Virus record (IMG/VR): IMGVR_UViG_3300043772_004453
Coordinates: 1-25,050 of that record
Reading direction: 5' to 3' (one strand)
DNA length: 25,050 nt
Source: a virus
The translations under genes were made by a program, and so were the position numbers. Positions 16,102 through 23,340 of this stretch are shown here, one piece after another (the stretch's first letter is position 1; each line of letters starts with the position of its first letter). The notes under the pieces are model-generated. The model was not told the origin of the DNA. It worked only from the letters and a program-made list of their open reading frames with translations, and searched no databases.

Positions 16102-18887
16102 TGATGGCATTAGGTTGTCCTTTTACAATAACCTCATCCGTAACAGGTGATTGTCAGAATAATTCATCTGGTGGATTTTCTTTAAATATATTAGGCACGG
16201 GTCCATACCTATTAAGATGGATAGCACCTAATGGTAATCCTAATACATTTGTAGAATATGAAGAAATTAAACTTTCCTCTTATCAAATAAACGGACTACC
16301 CGTTGGAACTTATTCGTTTAGTATAACTGACAGTTGTAGAAACCCATTAGCCCAAACTCAAGTTGTTAATATAACAATAACCTCAGCAACTTGCGTAACA
16401 ATAGACTCTACGGATACTGTGTGTGGTTTAAATAATGGCTCAATTACCGCAACAACGTCAACTTTTTACGGACAAGGTTATTTTAATTTGTTTAAGAATG
16501 ATGTTTATTATACTGGTTTCACAGGTGCTTCCAATCCTGTAATTTTTGAAGGTTTAGGTGATGGATTATATTATGTTGTTGCTAATGATGGTGGAGGTTG
16601 TACAGGAAAAAGTGAAAATTGTGTCGTAATGTCATCCACAACACTTCAGTACGGGTTATACATTGTAAATGATGCTAATTGTACGGGCAGTTTAACTCGA
16701 GGTTCAGGTAAAGTGTATGTAACAGGACTCACAGGAAATGGTCCATTTACTTATTCTTGGAGTGATACAAATAAATCAACAACATCTTTTATAACAGGAT
16801 TAACCGCAGGGTTCTACAACGTAACAATAACCGATTCATTTGGATGTATATCAACTCAAGTAGCGGAAGTCAAATCGGTGCCGTTAATGGGACTTATTTC
16901 AACAATAAACACACCACCAACCTGTTATGGAAATGATGGTGAAATAACGATAACAATTTCAGGTGGTAGTGCACCATATTATTACTTAAATAATAATACA
17001 GGAGAAGTTCAAATATCATATGACCAAACTATTACGTATAGTAATTTGGCCGCAAATCAGTACACTTTTACAATTACAGATGCCGGACTATGCAGGTTAA
17101 ATTTAAATGTTACGTTGGTAGTACCAACCATATTCAACGTTCTAAGTGTAAATACTAAAAACGCCACTTGCCAAAATTCAAACGGCTCTATCTCAATAAT
17201 TTTAAATGGAGGAACGCCACCATATAATTACAAACTAATAACCTCACAAAGTTTTGAGTTATTAAATATTACATCGTTATCCACTAATTATTTGTTCAGT
17301 AACCTAAGTGCTGACACCTACACTTTAATAATTAATGACAATACTAATTTATGTAATTATCAACAATTTGTTACAATTAATGGTAATGCAAGTTTTACGG
17401 TTACCGCCTCTGCGGCACAACCAATTTGCGGGAATAATAGCGGTTCAATTACTGTAACAAAATCACCAGGAGGAACAGGTCCTTTCGTATATTCATTAAA
17501 TAATATCCTATTTTCACCTCAAGTGTTATCGAGCGCATATACGTTCAATAACTTAACAAGCGGTTACTATAACGTAAGAGTTATCGATACCACAGGATGT
17601 ACTCAAACAACAGGTATAAACTTAACTAATTCCAATAGTTTAGATTTTTTCCTAAGTAAAACAGATGTTATAACAAATAATGATGGAACCATAAACGTAT
17701 ATATTACAGGTGGAAACCCTCCTTTTACCACAAATTGGTCAAATAATGTAAATGGTCAAACCGGTTTAACTTTGAACTCATTAAGTGCTGGTACATACTC
17801 GGTTACAATAGTTGATAATAGTGGGTGTACTAAATCATCAGAAATCACACTTTTAGGACGGAATACTGTTGGTGATTATCAGGTATTTAATATTTGTAGT
17901 GGAACTTTAACTGACCAAGGAATACCCCAAAAATTAGGTATCCAACAGATGGTTGCCGAAGGTTTTTTTGACTTATCTGCAGGAAACACAAGTTGTATAT
18001 TATACGGCGCAAAAATGACCGCAATTGTTAATATAGGAGGAACTGAGGTTTCATCCGAGTTCTATAATTGCACATCACTATCTGACATTCCATCCGATTC
18101 ATTATGGGTATCAACAATAACCGATTTGATAAAAAGTATTTACGGAATTGGTGATGTAACTGTAGATATTAATCAAAATACATTAACAATAACAACAAAT
18201 TGTAATATACCTCAAAATGTTTTGAACGATGCCGAAGTTAATGTCAACTTAAAAATAGATTACGACATTAGATGTATTTCTTGTGAACCGGCTTTCCAAG
18301 TATTCACCGCATGTTGTGATGGTTCTTATTGGTTAGTGGCTTCAAGATTAGGTAATTTTAGTGTTGGTGATACTGTTTATACTACAGGAGGATGTATGTC
18401 TTTCGTAGTAATTGACCCATCAACCGTTGAAATTTCAGGTGTTGTTGATAATGAATTATTTGAAAATGGACAATATTTTGACTGTTCTGACTGTATAACA
18501 AATAATATACCTTGTACACCAAGCCCAACTCCTACACCTACAATAACTCCTACCGCAACACCAAATAATACACCAACACCTACACCGACACCTACTAAAA
18601 CATCTGCAACAAATAGTTCTCAATTCAGACTCCCAATAGGTAATAGAAGTTGTAATAATAGTATTATATCATTTACCCAAACCTCAATCTTAGTATTCTA
18701 TGTTGCACTTACAACAAATATATATAACACAAGTGCATCTTTCCAAATCTATACTGACCCTTATCTAACAACAACTTATTCTCCGGCAACTACTACCTAC
18801 ATCTTAATAGGAAATAATCTTTGGTCTATAAACCAATTTGGTGTTGCGAGTTTTAATGGAGTAATCGGCTCATACTGTATCTTCTAA
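16101..18887 (+). CDS. Modular fibre/adhesin protein with seven SprB-like repeats
   Basis: 928 residues from ATG 16101 (a TAATG overlap with the preceding gene); an upstream in-frame TTG at 16092 is less likely. Residues about 15-587 consist of seven ~80-residue repeats of the SprB type, each with 'GG..PY.Y.W', then 'L.aG.Y.v.i.D..GC' (for example 'GPFTYSWSD' and 'GLTAGFYNVTITDSFGC'). SprB repeats are known from Bacteroidetes gliding and surface adhesins. They are followed by a module shared with the preceding gene (about 593-728), a Cys-rich 'FTACC' module shared with the 19989 gene (about 729-806), a Thr/Pro linker (about 806-836), and a C-terminal domain shared with the 18893 gene ('FQIYTDPYLTTTY'). 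There is no signal peptide, as expected for a virion protein. A receptor-binding fibre or surface decoration is the likely role. Confidence 0.85.
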   Translation: MMALGCPFTITSSVTGDCQNNSSGGFSLNILGTGPYLLRWIAPNGNPNTFVEYEEIKLSSYQINGLPVGTYSFSITDSCRNPLAQTQVVNITITSATCVTIDSTDTVCGLNNGSITATTSTFYGQGYFNLFKNDVYYTGFTGASNPVIFEGLGDGLYYVVANDGGGCTGKSENCVVMSSTTLQYGLYIVNDANCTGSLTRGSGKVYVTGLTGNGPFTYSWSDTNKSTTSFITGLTAGFYNVTITDSFGCISTQVAEVKSVPLMGLISTINTPPTCYGNDGEITITISGGSAPYYYLNNNTGEVQISYDQTITYSNLAANQYTFTITDAGLCRLNLNVTLVVPTIFNVLSVNTKNATCQNSNGSISIILNGGTPPYNYKLITSQSFELLNITSLSTNYLFSNLSADTYTLIINDNTNLCNYQQFVTINGNASFTVTASAAQPICGNNSGSITVTKSPGGTGPFVYSLNNILFSPQVLSSAYTFNNLTSGYYNVRVIDTTGCTQTTGINLTNSNSLDFFLSKTDVITNNDGTINVYITGGNPPFTTNWSNNVNGQTGLTLNSLSAGTYSVTIVDNSGCTKSSEITLLGRNTVGDYQVFNICSGTLTDQGIPQKLGIQQMVAEGFFDLSAGNTSCILYGAKMTAIVNIGGTEVSSEFYNCTSLSDIPSDSLWVSTITDLIKSIYGIGDVTVDINQNTLTITTNCNIPQNVLNDAEVNVNLKIDYDIRCISCEPAFQVFTACCDGSYWLVASRLGNFSVGDTVYTTGGCMSFVVIDPSTVEISGVVDNELFENGQYFDCSDCITNNIPCTPSPTPTPTITPTATPNNTPTPTPTPTKTSATNSSQFRLPIGNRSCNNSIISFTQTSILVFYVALTTNIYNTSASFQIYTDPYLTTTYSPATTTYILIGNNLWSINQFGVASFNGVIGSYCIF
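16146..17860 (+). repeat. Seven tandem SprB-like protein repeats (divergent at DNA level)
   Basis: Approximate units: 16146-16380, 16390-16630, 16645-16880, 16887-17128, 17129-17380, 17382-17630 and 17632-17860. Each has a Cys-containing strand, an 'N.G.I.v...GG.pPy.y' core and a closing 'L..g.Y...i.D...C'. Units 3, 6 and 7 fit the family best; units 1 and 2 are the most divergent. DNA identity between units is low, so the duplications are old. Confidence 0.8.
18515..18605 (+). repeat. Thr/Pro-rich linker coding repeat
   Basis: Low-complexity codons for 'TPSPTPTPTITPTATPNN' and following TP pairs, built on the hexamer CCNACN. It separates the Cys-rich module from the C-terminal domain, and probably forms an extended, flexible or rod-like spacer. 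Confidence 0.85.
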
Positions 18888-18892
18888 TTAAA

Positions 18893-19891
18893 ATGAATTC
18901 AGTAACTATAAATACCATTTCTTTAAATCCTAATTATCAAATTTATATTTGTGATATTTATGGAAATAACTGTGTTTTTGTTGCGTTAATTCCGATTAAC
19001 GTGCCTCCGGCGATAACATTATCTTTACCGTCGCAATTTGTTAACTCGCCTGCTGTAGGTGTGAAAATATTTAATGGCTCAATCTGTGAAAAATTTGAGG
19101 TTATAATTTGTGACTCACTACTACCTCCTGCATCATCAACACCAACAAATACACCGACGCCAACAATAACTCCGAGTATTACTCCATCAGTAGGGTTATC
19201 ACCGACCCCAACACCAACAAAAACACCAACTCTAACGCCAACAAAAACACCAACTGCGACTGTGGCACCAATTATGTGTTTTAATATGGTGAATCAAAAT
19301 ATTGCTAATGGTAACTACAGTTGTAGTTTGTCCCCAAGTGGGATTCTGAATGGTAAACCATATTATGGTATTTTATTTTCTGACTGTTCGACATCAACTA
19401 ATTCTATCGTTGTATGGAATCCGACCACAAATAGATGGGAGCATATAGGTTCTGGTGGAGTGGTTATTGCTTATAATTTTAATCCTGATTATTACCCATA
19501 CACTGATGGAACTTACAGTTGGATTAATAATATTATAACGGCAATTGCTTTTAGGATTTTAACCTCAAACGCTGGAGTTTGCCCATCACCTACTCCAACA
19601 AGAACACCTACACCAACTAGAACTCCCGCATTTTCACTTTTAATTAACAGTGTTAAAGGGACTATAAGTTGTCTTAGTAGATACACACTTTCATCCACAA
19701 GTAGTTTTAATTTTTATATAAATGCTGCATCAACATTCTGTCCTACTTGCACTGTTCAAATTTTCAGTGACTCTAATTTAACAACACCAATAAGTGTAGT
19801 GACTAATTTTATAGTTAATACAAATCAAATTTGGATATGTAACTCTTCAGGTAACTCAACTTACTTCGGAACTTTAAGTGAGCCTTGTTAA
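18893..19891 (+). CDS. Modular fibre/adhesin protein with two Thr/Pro linkers
   Basis: 332 residues, starting 5 nt after the preceding gene. Order seen: an N-terminal domain (about 1-78; 'YQIYICDIYGNNCVFVALI'); a Thr/Pro linker (about 79-126); a middle module (about 128-228) with 'NGKPYYGILFSDC' and 'IVVWNPTTNRWEHIG'; a short linker 'PTPTRTPTPTRTP' (about 231-246); and a C-terminal domain (about 248-332) containing 'FNFYINA', 'VQIFSDSNLTTPI' and a final Cys. The middle module is related to one in the 23341 gene, and the C-terminal domain to the end of the 16101 gene. It appears to be a short member of the same adhesin set. Its specific ligand cannot be told. A 97-nt gap follows it. Confidence 0.82.
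   Translation: MNSVTINTISLNPNYQIYICDIYGNNCVFVALIPINVPPAITLSLPSQFVNSPAVGVKIFNGSICEKFEVIICDSLLPPASSTPTNTPTPTITPSITPSVGLSPTPTPTKTPTLTPTKTPTATVAPIMCFNMVNQNIANGNYSCSLSPSGILNGKPYYGILFSDCSTSTNSIVVWNPTTNRWEHIGSGGVVIAYNFNPDYYPYTDGTYSWINNIITAIAFRILTSNAGVCPSPTPTRTPTPTRTPAFSLLINSVKGTISCLSRYTLSSTSSFNFYINAASTFCPTCTVQIFSDSNLTTPISVVTNFIVNTNQIWICNSSGNSTYFGTLSEPC
19128..19270 (+). repeat. Thr/Pro-rich linker coding repeat
   Basis: Encodes 'STPTNTPTPTITPSITPS', a short break, then 'SPTPTPTKTPTLTPTKTPT'. The DNA has near-identical CCAACAAAAACACCAACT-type units at 19213 and 19240. A second, shorter linker of the same kind lies at 19579-19635. Confidence 0.85.
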
Positions 19892-19988
19892 AATAATACT
19901 TAACAAACGTTTATTTACTTATTACTCCAATTATATTTTTTTGTGTGTCAAAACGCAATAATCAATATTTATAACAAAAAAACAATTA
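19892..19988 (+). other. 97-nt intergenic region
   Basis: The longest gene-free stretch in the window. It holds an 8-bp palindrome AAACGTTT (19905-19912), a T-rich tract (19935-19942) and TATTTATA at 19966-19973. No convincing intrinsic terminator stem is visible, so transcripts from upstream may continue through it. Confidence 0.6.
19966..19973 (+). promoter_or_regulatory. TATTTATA motif upstream of the 19989 gene
   Basis: TATTTATA ends 15 bases before the ATG at 19989 and is followed by the same A-rich type of leader seen at 2887 and 12191. Fourth of five intergenic copies; candidate start of the unit 19989-24696. Confidence 0.45.
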
Positions 19989-22900
19989 ATGGCAATTTAT
20001 TACGGAACAGATTGTAGTTTAGGTACGGTTAGAATAAGTTCTAATCAAGTATTATCAACAGGAAATTTATACTATCTTGAATGTTTATCTCCTAATTTGT
20101 CAACTGTTTATTTGTGTGTATCTAACGTAACGAGTAAACAACCAATCCCCTCTCCGGCCGTTACCTATACTGTAGTTGCTCTTATTAATAGCACGACAAC
20201 TACAAGTTGTTCTTGGTGCGCAACTGCGGGTCAGACAGGTGGAGAACCAAGCGGAGGTGGAGGAACTGTAATTCAATTACCAAGTTTTACCCCAACACCA
20301 ACTAAAACAGTTACACCAACTAAAACTCAAACTCCAAGTGTTACCAAAACTCAAACTCAGACACCTACCCAAACCCCCACAAATACAAAGACACCTACCC
20401 AAACCCCCACAAATACAAAGACACCTACCCAAACACCAAGTATAACCCCTACCAAAACAACGACCCCAACTCCTACCCCAACTCCATTAGTTAACCCAAC
20501 TACTTTTTCCGCCTGTTGTGAACCTTTTGAAAAGTTCAATATTGATGGTTTGCCGGGTGAATTATCGATAGGTTCGGTATATAATGTTCAAATACCGGCA
20601 GGTTTTGTTGGTTGCGCGAGTGTAATCGCTTTCACCCCAGGACTTACAACTTACCCTCATACATCAGTTTTACTTGAAGGGGAAACTAGTTGTGAAAGTT
20701 GTCAGGCGAGTAATCCTTGCTCTGCAGTATCTCAAACACCGACGCCAACCAATACCAAAACACCTACTCAGACGCCAACCAATACCAAAACGCCTACCCA
20801 AACACCAACAACAACCCCAACTCCTACCCAAACACCAACAACAACCCCAACTCCTACCCCAACCGCCACCCCAACCGCCACTAAAACTCCTACACCGACA
20901 CCAACCCCAACAATAACACTAACCCCAACTTGTTATTGTATGGAATATTCAATAACACCTGCAGGTGTTGGTGGGTTTATAACACTAACTTATTTCGAGT
21001 GTTGTGTTGAAACACCAGGAGAAATAACAACCACAATTACCTACCCTAATTCAACAACAATATATACATCAACAACTCCGGTTATTGAGGATAATAATAA
21101 TTATGATGTTACTCCTGAAGGACCTATAACACCTAATCCTGGTGCTAGTCCAAACCCAACATCGCCAGCCACTCAAACGCCTACACCTACTAAAACGAAT
21201 ACCCCAACACCATCATACTCATCGGTACCGTCTAATATACCTCAAACAGATATACGAATTATAAGTGCTAATGAATGTGATGTTATAGTGTCCAATCCTT
21301 TAACAGTAGAATGTGTGGTTGCTGATTGTAATAATCAAAATTGTAATGGTTGTGACCCTGATTATGATTGGTTATCTTTAAATGACGGAACAAATAAGTG
21401 TGTTGCAACAATCACACAATCAGCCACACCCCCAACTAATACATTTACGTTATACCAAAAACAGAATGGTCAATATTCGATTAATGGTGGTAGAGTATAT
21501 GTAAATGGATATAATATAGATGGTTCAGGCACAAACCCAATTCTATTAACTAACTCTGCATTCAGAGGGATTATGAATACTTGTGCTCTTTGGACAAATG
21601 ATGTTGATAGTGGTGGTAATTATGCACCGGTTAGACAGTGGTTAGGTTTCAGTTATTGTATCAATATAACTGAAACTAAAACCTATTATATTGGAATGGG
21701 TGCAGATAACGACATACAATTCAGAGTCGACGGAGAAACCAAAATAAACACTTACTTGGTTAACCCCCAAGGAGGAGGAGACCAAAACACCTTTAAATGG
21801 TGGAATATTTATCCGATTGAAATATCGGCAGGTTCTCACATTATAGAAGTTTTGGGATTAAATAGAGGTAGTGTTGCGGGTTTTGGTTGTAAAATTTACA
21901 ACCCACCAAGTTTACAAGTATTCACCGCAATGACCACAACAACTCAGTTAGATTCTGTTACTGTTTTTGATAGTAAAAATTATTTTGGTAATATTGCTGA
22001 CGTTATTTTAACAACAGGCGGAACATATACAACTTCGGGATATAGTTGTCCTGACGGGTTTACTTATTGCTCAGGACAATGTTCAAAAAATATATATTGT
22101 CAAAACGAATGTAATGGTGGAACTATCGAGTTATTAATTGCCGGAGGAACGCCACCTTATAAAATTTCTTGGAATAACGGAAGTAACCAAAGGATATTAA
22201 CTAATGTTTTACCTGGACAATACACCGCAGTTGTAACAGATTATGCTTGGAATGGTGTTTCCGATTATACTGCAACAACAACTTGTTCTATAACTGAACC
22301 CCAAGTTGATTGTTTTGCAGGTGCTAGTTTTACCGAGTTTACGGTCACTCAAACACCAACACCAACACCTACCCAAACACCAACAAACACTCCAACACCT
22401 ACCGTAACACCATCGACACCGGTGGAGAACTGTACGATACATGTCCCTTATTATGCATCAAGTAACTACTCAACGCCAATTGGATTAAAATATAATCCAT
22501 CTAACAATAGTTTATATATTTGTAATTTTGGTTCGGATTATGTATCTGTGATGAATTGTTCCACTGATACTATTGTAGGGCAATTCTATATAAAAGGTAA
22601 AGCGTATAGTATAGACTATTGCTCAACTAATAATTGTATGTATGTAGGAGGACTTTCACAGGTATCGGTTATTAATTGTACTACAAATACTCTTGTTATA
22701 GAATTAACAATACCAAAAACTGGTTTAATAAAAACTATAAGATATAATTCTGTCAATAATAACATGTATTTCGTTATTGATGACGAGTGTTTTAACATAG
22801 ATTGTGGTAGTAACACATTAATTGGTGGTTCAATTTTACTACCAGAAGCTTCTTCAGAACCTTGGTTAGAATTTAAACCAACAACTAATAAATTATATTA

Positions 22901-23339
22901 CTCTAGTTTTGATGCTAATAATATTACGATTTTAGACCCTCTTACATCTTCAGTTTTTGGTACGATATTAACACCTGGCTCTGAACCTAGTTACTCTAAA
23001 GTATTAGGTAATCTATTGTTTGTATCTGCACCTACTACGAATCAGATGTTAGTTATTAACACAACAACAAACACTATTACTAATACTGTAAATGTGAATT
23101 CACCATCAGGTATTGCAATTTATAACGGAAATGGTGTTCTTTACATTGGTGATAACAGTAACAATAATATCAATGTCATATCAGATAGTGTATTCAATGT
23201 AATTGAAACAATTACAAACGCTAATAGTCCATTAGTTTTGGAATTAGCGAATAACTTTACGACTAGAAAATTATATTTTAGTAATCAAACGTCATTAAGT
23301 ACAAATATAGGTATTATTTGTTTACCACCACCAGCATAA
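19989..23339 (+). CDS. Multidomain fibre/adhesin: Thr/Pro linkers, PA14-like lectin domain, SprB repeat, YVTN-type beta-propeller
   Basis: 1,116 residues. Order seen: an N-terminal beta domain (1-96); linker 1 (about 97-171); a 'FSACC' Cys-rich module (172-246) related to one in the 16101 gene; linker 2 (about 248-314); a small 'CYCMEYSITP' module; and linker 3 (about 383-415). A ~150-residue domain follows (about 484-640) with 'YYIGMGADNDIQFRVDGE' and 'GSHIIEVLGLNRG', resembling PA14/GLEYA-type carbohydrate-binding sandwiches. Next come one SprB-like repeat ('LLIAGGTPPYKISWNNGS', about 699-775), linker 4 (about 787-813) and a C-terminal half of YVTN/NHL-like propeller blades (about 814-1116; 'LKYNPSNNSLYICNFGSDYV' and 'MLVINTTTNTITNTV'). 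The lectin-like domain and the propeller suggest that it binds host surface glycans or proteins. Start ATG 19989 follows an A-rich leader without Shine-Dalgarno. Domain names are from pattern recognition only. Confidence 0.85.
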   Translation: MAIYYGTDCSLGTVRISSNQVLSTGNLYYLECLSPNLSTVYLCVSNVTSKQPIPSPAVTYTVVALINSTTTTSCSWCATAGQTGGEPSGGGGTVIQLPSFTPTPTKTVTPTKTQTPSVTKTQTQTPTQTPTNTKTPTQTPTNTKTPTQTPSITPTKTTTPTPTPTPLVNPTTFSACCEPFEKFNIDGLPGELSIGSVYNVQIPAGFVGCASVIAFTPGLTTYPHTSVLLEGETSCESCQASNPCSAVSQTPTPTNTKTPTQTPTNTKTPTQTPTTTPTPTQTPTTTPTPTPTATPTATKTPTPTPTPTITLTPTCYCMEYSITPAGVGGFITLTYFECCVETPGEITTTITYPNSTTIYTSTTPVIEDNNNYDVTPEGPITPNPGASPNPTSPATQTPTPTKTNTPTPSYSSVPSNIPQTDIRIISANECDVIVSNPLTVECVVADCNNQNCNGCDPDYDWLSLNDGTNKCVATITQSATPPTNTFTLYQKQNGQYSINGGRVYVNGYNIDGSGTNPILLTNSAFRGIMNTCALWTNDVDSGGNYAPVRQWLGFSYCINITETKTYYIGMGADNDIQFRVDGETKINTYLVNPQGGGDQNTFKWWNIYPIEISAGSHIIEVLGLNRGSVAGFGCKIYNPPSLQVFTAMTTTTQLDSVTVFDSKNYFGNIADVILTTGGTYTTSGYSCPDGFTYCSGQCSKNIYCQNECNGGTIELLIAGGTPPYKISWNNGSNQRILTNVLPGQYTAVVTDYAWNGVSDYTATTTCSITEPQVDCFAGASFTEFTVTQTPTPTPTQTPTNTPTPTVTPSTPVENCTIHVPYYASSNYSTPIGLKYNPSNNSLYICNFGSDYVSVMNCSTDTIVGQFYIKGKAYSIDYCSTNNCMYVGGLSQVSVINCTTNTLVIELTIPKTGLIKTIRYNSVNNNMYFVIDDECFNIDCGSNTLIGGSILLPEASSEPWLEFKPTTNKLYYSSFDANNITILDPLTSSVFGTILTPGSEPSYSKVLGNLLFVSAPTTNQMLVINTTTNTITNTVNVNSPSGIAIYNGNGVLYIGDNSNNNINVISDSVFNVIETITNANSPLVLELANNFTTRKLYFSNQTSLSTNIGIICLPPPA
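20361..20430 (+). repeat. Perfect 30-bp tandem repeat in linker 1
   Basis: Two identical 30-bp units at 20361-20390 and 20391-20420 start with ACACCTACCCAAACCCCCAC, and a third partial unit follows from 20421. Each encodes ten residues of the form TPTQTPTNTK. The perfect identity shows recent expansion or active recombination. Confidence 0.92.
20741..20860 (+). repeat. Two further 30-bp tandem duplications in linker 2
   Basis: Units 20741-20770 and 20771-20800 (starting GACGCCAACCAATACCAAAA) differ at two bases. Units 20801-20830 and 20831-20860 (starting AACACCAACAACAACCCCAA) differ only at the last base. All keep the ten-residue period seen in linker 1, so the 30-bp step is a preferred unit of length change. 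Confidence 0.9.
22347..22430 (+). repeat. Thr/Pro-rich linker before the propeller
   Basis: Encodes 'TQTPTPTPTQTPTNTPTPT' and a few more TP units. It separates the SprB-like repeat from the beta-propeller, and is less regular at DNA level than linkers 1 and 2. Confidence 0.85.
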
Positions 23340-23340
23340 T

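Noticed and set aside
16101-18887. Host (bacterial) SprB gene fragment carried in by transduction
   Set aside because: It lacks a signal peptide and type IX sorting domain, is translationally coupled to a tail gene upstream and shares modules with other phage genes.
20361-20860. Regular 30-bp repeats that might be taken for a CRISPR array
   Set aside because: The units are directly adjacent without unique spacers, lie inside an open frame and encode Thr/Pro decapeptides.
20674-20916. Overlapping + strand frame rich in Gln, Pro and His
   Set aside because: It is the Thr/Pro linker repeat read in another frame within the 19989 gene; it has no own start context.
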